Shown: positions 53,680 to 63,947 of the stretch, piece after piece | How the letters are laid out: each line of letters begins with the position of its first letter | Numbering within the stretch: the first letter of the stretch is position 1 | From: Flammeovirga agarivorans | GTDB lineage: Bacteria > Bacteroidota > Bacteroidia > Cytophagales > Flammeovirgaceae | Length of the DNA stretch: 64,000 nt | Direction of reading: 5' to 3' | Assembly (NCBI RefSeq): GCF_012641475.1 | Contig: NZ_JABAIL010000006.1 | Coordinates: 1-64,000, forward strand | The notes under the pieces: model-generated | Databases searched by the model: none | What the model was told of the DNA's origin: nothing | What the model saw: only the letters and a program-made list of their open reading frames with translations | Translations under genes and position numbers: made by a program

Positions 53680-55008
53680 ATGAGATTTAAGCTATACATA
53701 ACATTCATTCTCTTTTTATCTTTTATCAACACAACCGTATTTTCCCAAGTACAGGTATATGGTGAGAAAGGGATATTAGACACGCCAATGTCATGGGGTA
53801 GTTCTTTTGACATTTCAAGTTCTTTTCAAGGAAAAAAAGAAGTGATTCACCTAACACGTAATCATGCAGTATATGGAGGGGTGATGTTTGATTTAAATAT
53901 GAAATTGGATCTCTCTAGTTCCAAAAAGATTTCATTTACAGCATTTTATCCTCAACCGATAAAAGAGATAAGTGAACATACAATTATGTTAGGTGTAAGA
54001 GAGAAAGGAAGTAATACCCAATTTCAAGCACTTAAAAAGTTTAAAGTCACAAAATTCAATTCATGGGAAACTTATGAAGTGGAAGTGGATCCTATTAAGG
54101 GAGTTGATTATAAATCTGTAGTGATTCTTGTTCAACCCGGAAGTCAAAATGGGAAGGCAGATGGTTTGGAGATTTACATTAGCGAAGTCAATGTTCCAGG
54201 AGTTGAGGCCGAGCATGTTCTTGTACAATTATCCACAGATAACATTGGAGAGAATGTATTTATTGATATTCTATCGAATGGAGATATTGATCAAAAAGTA
54301 AAGAAGACTGTATTTTCATTGATTAAAAATGGCTATAAAACAGTTCCTATCAAGAATGTCAAAACGGATCAAAAACGCATTACACTTCAACTGAGTGAGC
54401 CAATTACATCTAATGATAATTTATTATTATCGTTTGGAAAAGGAAAAATAATTGACGCCAATGGTAAAGAACTACTTCCATTTAAGCATAAAGTAGTAAA
54501 GAATAATATACCAATTGATTATGAGGTATATACTGATTTCTGCTTTGAACATAAGTATACAGATGGGAAGTTTTATGATTACTGTTCTAACCTAAGAAGA
54601 GGAGTACAAGATCCATCCGGCAGTGATAAACAAGTGATGTTAATAGAAAGTACTGATGATAAAAATGCGGCTGTTCTTTTTGACCTTCAGACAGAAATTG
54701 ACCTCACAAGAGAAAATAAATTTAAGGTAAATGTTTTTGTACCTACACCTCCAGAGGGTGTTCAAAAAATTGCTATCAAACTATGTTTAAGAGAGGATAG
54801 AAAAGATTTAAAACAGCTATCTAAAGAGATCACACTATCCACCTTCAACAATTGGGTCGAATGTACTTTCGATTTGGAAGATATAAAGGCTCAAAAAATA
54901 ACATACAACTCCTTTTGCCTCATTTTTAACCCCGAGGATAGGGGTTCGATCAAAGGATTGGAGTTCTATATCAAAGACTTTAAAGGACCAAAAAAAATTA
55001 TTTACTAA
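53680..55008 (+). CDS. Secreted protein with two beta-sandwich modules
   Basis: A 442-residue protein with a signal peptide (about 1-22, TTVFSQ). Two similar beta-sandwich modules are at about 28-175 and 288-440, with shared landmarks KKFKVTKFNSWETYEVEVD / KEITLSTFNNWVECTFDLE and endings IYISEVNVPG / FYIKDFKGP. A Swm_B-like strand-rich segment (about 178-270, ending SFGKGKIIDANGKELLPF) lies between them. The same unit occurs, more often, in the two giant proteins downstream. No T9SS sorting domain and no lipobox were seen, so it may be periplasmic or surface-bound through partners. Confidence 0.75.
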   Translation: MRFKLYITFILFLSFINTTVFSQVQVYGEKGILDTPMSWGSSFDISSSFQGKKEVIHLTRNHAVYGGVMFDLNMKLDLSSSKKISFTAFYPQPIKEISEHTIMLGVREKGSNTQFQALKKFKVTKFNSWETYEVEVDPIKGVDYKSVVILVQPGSQNGKADGLEIYISEVNVPGVEAEHVLVQLSTDNIGENVFIDILSNGDIDQKVKKTVFSLIKNGYKTVPIKNVKTDQKRITLQLSEPITSNDNLLLSFGKGKIIDANGKELLPFKHKVVKNNIPIDYEVYTDFCFEHKYTDGKFYDYCSNLRRGVQDPSGSDKQVMLIESTDDKNAAVLFDLQTEIDLTRENKFKVNVFVPTPPEGVQKIAIKLCLREDRKDLKQLSKEITLSTFNNWVECTFDLEDIKAQKITYNSFCLIFNPEDRGSIKGLEFYIKDFKGPKKIIY

Positions 55009-55026
55009 TACCAAAAATTAAATGAA

Positions 55027-58000
55027 ATGAAAGAATTATTTACCACTTTAAAATCCTTGTGCTGTATCATAGGAATATTACTTTCTATGCAGGTTAACGC
55101 ACAAACAGACTTTCCATATTATCAGTCACATCAAAAAGCGATTGGAGATGTGACTCAGGTAGTGGGTGTAGGTTTTGTATCAGGTTCTGATCCTGCAGGT
55201 CAGGCTTGTCATAATATCAATAGAATAGACCGTAGAGAAAGTATTAATGGCTCTTTTGGTTTACATCTTTATGGCCCAATTGACTTCTCAACGGGAACAG
55301 ATTTCCATGTGAGATTATACGCAGAATCACCTTCAGTTATACCTTCTAACAAAACAATTGCATTAGGAGTTAGGCCTTCTAACGGTACTAATGAAGATGA
55401 GGTAGTAGAAGTGTTGGAGATCACTCAGTTTGATCAATGGGTAGATTACACTTTTGATTTTTCATCAATAGATCAGAGTGTGGAATACAATCAAGTTCAT
55501 TTGTATTTCATCAAAGATGATCAAACCAATGAAGCGGAGGGAATGCATTTTTTTGTAGACGAGGTAAAGGGACCAAGAGTACATCAAAATTTAATCTCAA
55601 ATACAGCTTCTATCAATGAAGCAGGAAATATTGCTACTATTACTTTTAATGGACATGATGCTTTAGATAAAGTGTATAACCCAACTTTCCATCTTTTTGA
55701 TGCCAACGCTCAGGAAATTGGAGTGAAGCAAACTTTAGTAAACGGAAACAAAATCGAATTGCTATTAGATAGAAAGATAGAGTTTGGGGAAGTACTAACT
55801 TACAGTTTTACGAATGGTATTGTAATGGATATCAAAGGCGCTGTATTAAAGGCATTCACAGGTGCATCTGTGATCAACCATTCAAATTATACTTCTAAAG
55901 CAAATACACTATTAACCTCATTTAATGAGGAAGAATCATTGGTTGATTTTCATAGAGGAGTATTCTTTGGATTCGAAAAAGCTGCTAACCCTACTAATGC
56001 TAATGAAACAGTGGGGAAAATAGTAAGAGCGGCAAATTCATGGTCGAATCTTGAATTTAAATTTAAGGAGAATACGTCATTAGATGTTACCAATGGTAAA
56101 GTATTCACCTTAGATATTTACTTGGAAGACACAGGTATTGAGAATATCAATAAAGAAGTGAGCTTTGCGATCAAGCCTAAAGACGGCAATGATAAAATGT
56201 CTGGTATCTATCGTGAAATTACTTGTTATAATCAGTGGCAAACATTGATTTTTGACTTATCAGATTGGGAAGATAGTGAGTTTGATAATATCGAATATCT
56301 AAAATTCTTTATTGGTTCTAGAGACGAAGATAACAAAGCGGAAGGCTTAACAGCATATATTAAAGATGTAAAAGGGCCATCATTTGTATCGAACAAAATT
56401 GAATTTAAAGCAGAAGTAGCAAGTTCATTGGACAAAGTAAACTTAGATGTTTTAACAGCATATGCTATTCAAACTGTTGATCAAACAGGGTTTACAGTGA
56501 CTTCAGGTGGTTTGGATCAAACGATTTCTTCAGTTACTTATACGGAAAAGCAAATTGTATTGAATTTAGATAATCCACTTAATGTAAATGAAAACATCTT
56601 GGTATCATTTGATGCAACATCTGGAAATGTTGTGGATACAGAAGGGTACACATTAGCTTCTTTTACTGATCTAATGCCTACACTACCAGAAATGGAACAT
56701 GAGGAAAAAGTGACGATTGATAATGGGGTATTCTACTATCATGATGAAACGAGTAATGATTTGTTTGTTCCTTTCTCAACAGGAAACTTTACTTCTGAAG
56801 TAGTAGATAATCCTTATATCACAGCTGATGTTTCTGATGCTAAGGTGACAAAGATTACAAGAGCACAAACATCTCATGGTAACGCCAACTTTTATACAGT
56901 CAATGATTCATATATCAGAGGCGATCGAAATTTAGTCTTTAAAATGATGGTATATCAGGAAGATGATCTACCTGAATTATCATGGAATGCTATTGGGTTA
57001 GAATTATTGAATAAAAATGATAACTACGGTATCAAAGTAGATCCTCAAATTACGGAAAGAGGAAAATGGATAGAGCTTGTTTTTGATTATTCTCAGATTA
57101 CGGAAAATAGAGATTACAAAAATGACCCTGATAATCCAGCACCTCCAGTAAGTGAATCTATGTATAATCGTTTCTCGATTACATTTGGTGTAGATGGTAG
57201 TCCAGTAGATGAAAGAATTGATGGTGTAGTTTATTATTTGACAAATTTATACGGACCTCATGTTCAGTCTCCTGCCGATGCTTTATTATATTCTTTAGTA
57301 GTAGATGGTAAATTGGTTGATGGCTTTTCAAGCGATAATTTCAATTACACAGTAGATATTCCTTTTGGTCATACGCCAAGTATCAAAGCTGAAGCTTTTA
57401 ATGCAGATGCCACAGTAGAAACAGTGGATGTAACTGAAAGTGGAGCAACAATAAAAGTGACTGCAGTAGATGGTACAGAACAAAATTATACATTGTCATA
57501 CAATGAGTTAGATCCGTCTACAGTAAACACATTAGCATCTATCACAGTAAATGGATTACCACTCAGTGGTTTCGAGTCTAGTACTGAGGATTATTCATTG
57601 ACATATTTAAGAGGCTCTGATAACGTACCAATGGTTGAAGCGATGGTTACAGATGAGCTATCAACAATAACTATAACACCGGCAACTGAAATGCCAGGTA
57701 CTACGACAATTGTTGTAGAAGCACAAAGTGGTGATCAGAAAACTTATACGGTAAACTTCGATTGGACGCCTGCTTCTGATGTCAACTTATTATCGGAAAT
57801 TTATTTAAATGGTAATTCTATTGGTGGCTTCTCATCAAATAAAGATACTTATGAAGTAATGAGAAATTATGGTGTGACAGGGCTTCCAGGAGTTTCAGCA
57901 GATGCGTTAGATCCTTTTGCGACAGTAGGAGAACCTGTTACAGAAATAGAGTGGGAGTCAAACCAAAGAGCTATCGTATCTATTACGGTCACTCCTGAGG

Positions 58001-59607
58001 ATGAAACAGCACCAAAGAAAACATATCAAGTAATTTTCAAATGGGAAGCACCAAATCAAGATGCTTCATTAAGTAGTTTAACAGTAGATTCAGAGTTGGT
58101 TACAGATTTTGATCCATCTGTAACGTCATATACTTTAACGTACCCATATGGGACAACCGATATTCCAACAATTGCAGGAGAAGTGAATGATGCGACAGCG
58201 AGTATCACATCGACAACTCAGGCAGAATCTTGGGGAGCAACAGCAACGATTGTAGTTCAAGCACAAGATCCAGATTTAGCAGCAACAACGTATTCGGTTA
58301 CATTCAATCAAGAAGCACCAAATCAAGATGCTTCGTTAAGTAGTTTAACTGTAGATTCAGAGTTGATTACAGATTTTGATCCATCTGTAACGTCATATAC
58401 TTTAACGTACCCATATGGGACAACCGATATTCCAACAATTGCAGGAGAAGTGAATGATGCGACAGCGAGTATCACATCGACAACTCAGGCAGAATCTTGG
58501 GGAGCAACAGCAACGATTGTAGTTCAAGCACAAGACCCAGATTTAGCAGCTACAACGTATTCAGTTACATTCAATCAAGAAGCACCGTCAACAGATGCTA
58601 CTTTATCGACTCTAACTGTCAATGGTGAAGAGGTAACAGGTTTTGATCCTACTGTACATGAATATTCTATTGAATATGATTATAACACTACAGAAATTCC
58701 TACGTTAGCAGGTGTTGCCAATGATGATGAATCCCTTTCAGTTGAGATAGAACAAGCTACTGAAATGCCAGGTGTGGCTACAGTTACAGTTACGGCTCAG
58801 GACGGTACAACAGTAATAAGTTATACTGTAAATTATATATGGACTGCAGCTTCAACAGATGCCACATTAAGTGGAATTAGTGTTAATGAAGAGGCATTAG
58901 TAGGATTTGCTGTAGATAAGTTCGATTATGAAATGGTCTTACCTGTTGGTACTACAGAAGCACCAATTGTATCTGCAAACGTCAGTGACAGCAACGCTTC
59001 TATCGAAATTACTCAGGTAGATGGCACAGAGGGTGATGCCACTATTGTGGTTATAGCAGAAGATGCGACGACAACTAGTACATATACGATTAGCTTCTCT
59101 GTAGAAGAGGTAAAATCAGACAATGCTTCTTTAACAGCGATTATGATCGACGGAGAGGAAATATCAGATTTCTCTTCTGATGTATTTGAGTATGTAATTA
59201 CATTAAATAACCTTCCTGAGATCACAGTGATTACTGAAGATGTTAATGCTACGGTAGAAGTTGAACAACCGGATAATTTTGGAGATATTGTAACTATAAC
59301 GGTTACAGCGGAAGACGAGGTAACTCAATTAGTTTATACTTTACTAATTAACGAATTAATACCAACTTCAATTATTAATCTGGAGAACGAAATCAATGCT
59401 TATTCTAGTGCTTCAAATACACTGACTTTAAAATTTGCAAGAGGCTTTAATAATGATCTAGTAAGAGTAATACACTTAAACGGTCAAATTGCCTTCCAGC
59501 AAAAAGTTTCAGGGACATCGGCAAATATCACCAACCTTAAACAGGGTATTTATGTGGTACAAATAGCTGTAGGTAATGAAGTTTTTGTTAGAAAAGTGAA
59601 GATATAA
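55027..59607 (+). CDS. Giant T9SS-exported modular surface protein 1
   Basis: A 1526-residue protein. After a signal peptide (about 1-26) come three beta-sandwich modules, each about 150 residues, with Swm_B-like linkers (to about 745). Landmarks are FDQWVDYTFDFSSI, then YNQWQTLIFDLSDW, then RGKWIELVFDYSQI. From about 750 to 1445 there are eight cadherin-like beta-sandwich repeats of about 85-90 residues, each starting like DASLSSLTVDSE and ending like TYSVTFNQE. Repeats 4 and 5 are nearly identical. The last 75 residues are a T9SS sorting domain (GIYVVQIAVGNEVFVRKVKI). It would project from the surface and bind the glycan. Confidence 0.85.
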   Translation: MKELFTTLKSLCCIIGILLSMQVNAQTDFPYYQSHQKAIGDVTQVVGVGFVSGSDPAGQACHNINRIDRRESINGSFGLHLYGPIDFSTGTDFHVRLYAESPSVIPSNKTIALGVRPSNGTNEDEVVEVLEITQFDQWVDYTFDFSSIDQSVEYNQVHLYFIKDDQTNEAEGMHFFVDEVKGPRVHQNLISNTASINEAGNIATITFNGHDALDKVYNPTFHLFDANAQEIGVKQTLVNGNKIELLLDRKIEFGEVLTYSFTNGIVMDIKGAVLKAFTGASVINHSNYTSKANTLLTSFNEEESLVDFHRGVFFGFEKAANPTNANETVGKIVRAANSWSNLEFKFKENTSLDVTNGKVFTLDIYLEDTGIENINKEVSFAIKPKDGNDKMSGIYREITCYNQWQTLIFDLSDWEDSEFDNIEYLKFFIGSRDEDNKAEGLTAYIKDVKGPSFVSNKIEFKAEVASSLDKVNLDVLTAYAIQTVDQTGFTVTSGGLDQTISSVTYTEKQIVLNLDNPLNVNENILVSFDATSGNVVDTEGYTLASFTDLMPTLPEMEHEEKVTIDNGVFYYHDETSNDLFVPFSTGNFTSEVVDNPYITADVSDAKVTKITRAQTSHGNANFYTVNDSYIRGDRNLVFKMMVYQEDDLPELSWNAIGLELLNKNDNYGIKVDPQITERGKWIELVFDYSQITENRDYKNDPDNPAPPVSESMYNRFSITFGVDGSPVDERIDGVVYYLTNLYGPHVQSPADALLYSLVVDGKLVDGFSSDNFNYTVDIPFGHTPSIKAEAFNADATVETVDVTESGATIKVTAVDGTEQNYTLSYNELDPSTVNTLASITVNGLPLSGFESSTEDYSLTYLRGSDNVPMVEAMVTDELSTITITPATEMPGTTTIVVEAQSGDQKTYTVNFDWTPASDVNLLSEIYLNGNSIGGFSSNKDTYEVMRNYGVTGLPGVSADALDPFATVGEPVTEIEWESNQRAIVSITVTPEDETAPKKTYQVIFKWEAPNQDASLSSLTVDSELVTDFDPSVTSYTLTYPYGTTDIPTIAGEVNDATASITSTTQAESWGATATIVVQAQDPDLAATTYSVTFNQEAPNQDASLSSLTVDSELITDFDPSVTSYTLTYPYGTTDIPTIAGEVNDATASITSTTQAESWGATATIVVQAQDPDLAATTYSVTFNQEAPSTDATLSTLTVNGEEVTGFDPTVHEYSIEYDYNTTEIPTLAGVANDDESLSVEIEQATEMPGVATVTVTAQDGTTVISYTVNYIWTAASTDATLSGISVNEEALVGFAVDKFDYEMVLPVGTTEAPIVSANVSDSNASIEITQVDGTEGDATIVVIAEDATTTSTYTISFSVEEVKSDNASLTAIMIDGEEISDFSSDVFEYVITLNNLPEITVITEDVNATVEVEQPDNFGDIVTITVTAEDEVTQLVYTLLINELIPTSIINLENEINAYSSASNTLTLKFARGFNNDLVRVIHLNGQIAFQQKVSGTSANITNLKQGIYVVQIAVGNEVFVRKVKI
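58048..58581 (+). repeat. 267-base tandem duplication inside giant protein 1
   Basis: The segment 58048-58314 is repeated at 58315-58581 with only a few base changes, for example GGTTACAG against GATTACAG near the start of the repeat. Each unit encodes 89 residues, one complete cadherin-like domain. It is a recent in-frame duplication that keeps the reading frame. Confidence 0.93.
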
Positions 59608-59615
59608 TAAATAGC

Positions 59616-59649
59616 GGGAGACGTTATTTATAGCGTCTCCCTACTTTTT
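59616..59649 (+). terminator. Terminator between the giant protein genes
   Basis: The arms GGGAGACG (59616-59623) and CGTCTCCC (59634-59641) are followed by TACTTTTTT. It lies eight bases after the stop of giant protein 1. Confidence 0.8.
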
Positions 59650-59676
59650 TAAAACGGAAGTAACTAAACAAAAAAG

Positions 59677-62600
59677 ATGAAAGATTTTTTTACTGATTTC
59701 AAAATAACCTGGATTACATTACTGACGTTATTGTCAATTAATGTATTCGGACAATCCAACTATCTCTACTTACAAAATTCACAAGTAGGTATTGGTAGCA
59801 TCACAGAGACAGAAGGAGGTTTCTTATACCCCGAAAGCAGTGATCCATTAGGAGGAATCTGTCATAGTTTAATTGAGTTTAAAAGGAATAATGCTAATTT
59901 TAGCTATGTAAAAATTGATCTGAATGGTACTATCGATTTTTCATCTTCTAAGACTATCGATTTAAACCTATTAGTAAGTCAACCCAACACATCATTAACG
60001 AACAACACTTTAGTATGTGTACTTAGAAATAGCGGAGATACAGATACTGAAGTATTAACTTCTTCTCAAATTGGAGTGTTCAATGAATGGGAATCACACA
60101 CTTTTGATTTTACAGATAAAGAACTACTGACTGATTATAATGAAGTTTATTTATACTTTATTTTTAACAGTGAAAACAATGAAGGTGATCAGCTAAGCTT
60201 TTATATCGGAGAAGTTAATGGACCAAGAGTTGAGCAAGATTTTCTTTCAACTACAGCAACTTCTTCTGAATCTGGAGATAGGGTTACTATCCATTTTAAT
60301 GGTCATGATGGCATAGATAAAATTTACAATCCAACTTTTAAATTGTTTGATGCTTCTGACCAAGAATTATCCATCAAGCAAACACTAATTCATGATGATG
60401 CAATTGATTTATACTTAGAATCACCGATTGCATTTGGAGAAGATGTTACGTACAGTTTCACACAAGGTACAGTCATTACAACAGAAGGAGTGAAATTGTC
60501 ATCATTTGAAGGAAAATCGGTTATCAATAACTCCGAATATGTTCCTGTTATCAACCTACTTTATAAGTTTGGAGAACCTTCTTTATTGACGATACCAAAT
60601 CCGAATGGATTTACGTTAGACAAGAACTCAATAAATCCAGAAAACTCTTCTGAAAAGGTAGGTAAGTTTGTTAGAGGAGGGAACCCATGGGTCAATTTGG
60701 AATGGACAATTCCACAAGATTATCATTTTGACTTTTCTGAAACTAAACAATTTAGCATTGACTATTACTTCGAGGATATCAATAAGCCAGATTTAAACAA
60801 AGAAGTTACGTTAGGTTTTAGACTATACGATGAAGCGGGAGATAAAGTAGGTGAAATACGATTGGCTTCACAGACTGTAACATGCTTTGGGAATTGGGCT
60901 ACATATACTTTTGATGTTTCTGTACTTTCAGAGGAGGTACGTAATCAAATCAAAGACTTACAATTCTATTTATCTCCGGGTGATGTAAATGGAGAGGGAT
61001 TAACAGGTTATGTAAATAATGTGAGAGGTCCTAGAATTGTGGCCACGAATATCTTTACGGAAGTATCAACAGATAATAACGGAGAAGCAATATATTTAGA
61101 TATGTACTCATCGGGTGCGATACAAACGATCACTAATCCAGATTTTACAGTAACGGCAGATGGAGAAGAGCAGACAATTGCTTCGATCTCGAATACCGAT
61201 CATCAAATTGTTATTGAATTAGATAACCCTCTAGATCTAACAAAAGAGGTGCTTTTATCTTTTGATAATACGGCGGAAGCGATTACAGATAGCGATGGCT
61301 TGGAGTTAAATTCTTTTACAGGTGTTTCTGTGGAGGTACCAGAGGTAAATGTACCTATCATCGAGAATGATGTATTCTATTATTTTGATGACACCAATAA
61401 TGATTTATTTAACCCGTTCAACACTAGTAACTTTACAAAAGAAGTAGTGGATAATCCCTACATTAATGATGTAGTACCAGATGCAAGAGTTACGAAAATT
61501 ACAAGGGCAAAAGTATCTCATGGGAACACTAACTTTTATACTGTAAATAATGCATATATCAGAGGAGACCGAAATTTAGTCTTCAAAATGATGGTATACC
61601 AAGAAGATGATCTTCCAGAATTATCTTACAATGCTATTGGACTTGAATTATTGAATAGAACTGATAATTATGGTATCAAGGTAGAACCAAAAATCACAGC
61701 AAGAGGTCAGTGGATAGAATTAGTATTTGACTATTCTCAAATTACGGAAAATAGAGATTACAAAAATGATCCTGATAATCCAGCACCACCAGTAAGTGAA
61801 TCTATTTACAATCGTTTCTCTATTACTTTCGGAGTGGATAATAATGACGATGAAAATAAAATTGATGGAGTGGTATATTACCTTACTAATTTCTATGGAC
61901 CTCATGTACATTCAGAAAGTGATCCATCATTGTATGCATTATTTGCGGATGGTGAGTTGTTAGAAGGTTTATCAGATGGAATCAAAGAGTTTTCTGTTGA
62001 AGTACCTTCAGGAAGTGATGTTCCAGAAATAGAAGCAGTAGCCAATCATATGGATGCAAAAGTAGTGATTACTCCTGCGGCGGATTTATCTGGAGAAACA
62101 ATAATTGATGTTATCGCACAAGATGGAACCACTACTGAACAATACAAAGTGAGCTTTGTGGAAGGACCTGCTTCTACGAATACAAATCTAAGTGAGATTA
62201 GTATCAATGACTTTGTTTTAACAACATTCGACCCTTCAATCAAAGAATACACTTTTACTTATCCTATTGAAACATCAATAGTACCAACCGTAGAAGCAAC
62301 TGCAGAAGACAAAAATGCATCGTTTGTAATTGATCAACCTACTGAATTACCAGGAGTTACTGAGATTGTAGTGACAGCACAAGATGGGACTACTGAAGAT
62401 ACCTATACATTGAACTTTAATCTTCTACCGGCCTCAGATATTGCTACATTAAGTTCATTATCTTCAGGTGATTTGATTACAGATTTTGATCCCAACACTT
62501 TTGTCTATAATGTAGAACTACCATATGGTACGGAGGATATTCCTGAGTTAAACTCAGAAAAAGAAGATGATTTTGCAACAATAGTGATCCACCAAGCAAC

Positions 62601-63717
62601 AGAACTTCCTGGAAGTGCTACTGTAGAGGTTACTGCTCAAAATGGAACGGAGAAAACATATACTGTAAACTTTTCAGTTGCTTTACCATCAACAGATGTA
62701 TCAGTAGTAAGTATCGTATACTTAGGTTATGAATTTGAAGATTATAAGGAAGGGGTAGATAGTTATACATTATCATTACCTCATGGAAGTACTGAAGTAC
62801 CAGAAATCACAGTTTTACCAAATTCTGAGGTAGCTACTTTGGTTACTGAAGTGGCCTCTTCTTTAGAAGAAACATCTACTTTTACAATTACAGCACAAGA
62901 TGGAATCACTAAAAAAGTATTGACTTTTGATTTTGAGGTATTACCGCCAGCTTCTCAAGATGGTACATTGTCTTCAATTATGGTGAATGGTGAAGAAATC
63001 GAAAATTTTGATCCTTCAGTAACAGAATACGATGTAGTATTGGAATTAGGAACTACAGATGCTCCTGTTGTTTCTGGTCTTTTAAATGATGAAAAAGGAT
63101 CCCTTACCATTGTACAGTCATCTACAGTAGATGGTCAATCTACACTAACGGTTCAACCTGAAGATATCTTCGTTGATGAAACGGTGTATACTATTCACTT
63201 TAGTGTACGACCTCCTTCAACAAATACCAATCTTGCGTCTATCACCTTAGATGGTGAACTGTTAGGAGACTTTTCAGTGGACATTTTTGATTATGTGATC
63301 GAGAGTGAAGATAATACAGTTCCTGAAGTTGAAGTTACTTTGGAAGATGAAAGAGGAAGCTACATTATTGTACAAGCTGGTAAAGCAGGAGCACCTGCAA
63401 TTATTACAGTTACAGCAGAAGATCAAATTACACAGCAGACCTATACTGTATTTATTAAAAAATCAGCGGTCACTTCTACAGCTTTAAATTTTGAAAATGA
63501 TGTGCAATTAGTAAGGCTATCTGCAACAAGTTTTGAAGTAGTATCACAGAAAAGCTTATCGGGTTGTCAGCTATTTATCCATGATCTTCAAGGTAAAGTT
63601 ATTTATGCAGGAGAAATGGACGGACTACAAAAAGTGATTACCGATCTTCCATCAGCTATCCTTATTGTTAGGATTGTCAACCAAGATGGAGTATGGTTCA
63701 AGAAAATCAAGCTTTAA
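59677..63717 (+). CDS. Giant T9SS-exported modular surface protein 2
   Basis: A 1346-residue paralogue of the preceding protein with the same plan. Signal peptide (about 1-25, NVFGQ), three beta-sandwich modules with Swm_B-like linkers (to about 745), six cadherin-like repeats (about 749-1266), and a T9SS sorting domain (about 1270-1346, ending VNQDGVWFKKIKL). One module is almost identical at DNA level to that of giant protein 1 (61515-61842 against 56871-57200). The cadherin repeats are more diverged than those of protein 1. Probably also a surface glycan-binding or adhesive protein. Confidence 0.85.
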   Translation: MKDFFTDFKITWITLLTLLSINVFGQSNYLYLQNSQVGIGSITETEGGFLYPESSDPLGGICHSLIEFKRNNANFSYVKIDLNGTIDFSSSKTIDLNLLVSQPNTSLTNNTLVCVLRNSGDTDTEVLTSSQIGVFNEWESHTFDFTDKELLTDYNEVYLYFIFNSENNEGDQLSFYIGEVNGPRVEQDFLSTTATSSESGDRVTIHFNGHDGIDKIYNPTFKLFDASDQELSIKQTLIHDDAIDLYLESPIAFGEDVTYSFTQGTVITTEGVKLSSFEGKSVINNSEYVPVINLLYKFGEPSLLTIPNPNGFTLDKNSINPENSSEKVGKFVRGGNPWVNLEWTIPQDYHFDFSETKQFSIDYYFEDINKPDLNKEVTLGFRLYDEAGDKVGEIRLASQTVTCFGNWATYTFDVSVLSEEVRNQIKDLQFYLSPGDVNGEGLTGYVNNVRGPRIVATNIFTEVSTDNNGEAIYLDMYSSGAIQTITNPDFTVTADGEEQTIASISNTDHQIVIELDNPLDLTKEVLLSFDNTAEAITDSDGLELNSFTGVSVEVPEVNVPIIENDVFYYFDDTNNDLFNPFNTSNFTKEVVDNPYINDVVPDARVTKITRAKVSHGNTNFYTVNNAYIRGDRNLVFKMMVYQEDDLPELSYNAIGLELLNRTDNYGIKVEPKITARGQWIELVFDYSQITENRDYKNDPDNPAPPVSESIYNRFSITFGVDNNDDENKIDGVVYYLTNFYGPHVHSESDPSLYALFADGELLEGLSDGIKEFSVEVPSGSDVPEIEAVANHMDAKVVITPAADLSGETIIDVIAQDGTTTEQYKVSFVEGPASTNTNLSEISINDFVLTTFDPSIKEYTFTYPIETSIVPTVEATAEDKNASFVIDQPTELPGVTEIVVTAQDGTTEDTYTLNFNLLPASDIATLSSLSSGDLITDFDPNTFVYNVELPYGTEDIPELNSEKEDDFATIVIHQATELPGSATVEVTAQNGTEKTYTVNFSVALPSTDVSVVSIVYLGYEFEDYKEGVDSYTLSLPHGSTEVPEITVLPNSEVATLVTEVASSLEETSTFTITAQDGITKKVLTFDFEVLPPASQDGTLSSIMVNGEEIENFDPSVTEYDVVLELGTTDAPVVSGLLNDEKGSLTIVQSSTVDGQSTLTVQPEDIFVDETVYTIHFSVRPPSTNTNLASITLDGELLGDFSVDIFDYVIESEDNTVPEVEVTLEDERGSYIIVQAGKAGAPAIITVTAEDQITQQTYTVFIKKSAVTSTALNFENDVQLVRLSATSFEVVSQKSLSGCQLFIHDLQGKVIYAGEMDGLQKVITDLPSAILIVRIVNQDGVWFKKIKL

Positions 63718-63794
63718 TTGAAAAGAAGCATTAAAAAAATTATTCCGATGCAGTGAATACGGCTCATGTATGGAATATAGCTTAGAGAATAAAT

Positions 63795-63824
63795 GGCGTA
63801 CCATGTACTTGGTACGTCTTTTTT
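63795..63824 (+). terminator. Terminator after giant protein 2
   Basis: GGCGTACCA pairs with TGGTACGTC (one G-T pair) around a six-base loop and is followed by TTTTTT. It ends the run of surface-protein genes. Confidence 0.85.
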
Positions 63825-63947
63825 GTTTCCCACATTTCAGAATTAATATAAAAGCAACCTTTTGATATATTAAGAATACGGTCGAATTAAGTAAGATGAT
63901 GATCTTGTTGAGGAATACACAATTCTATGCAAACAACTTAATTTTTT

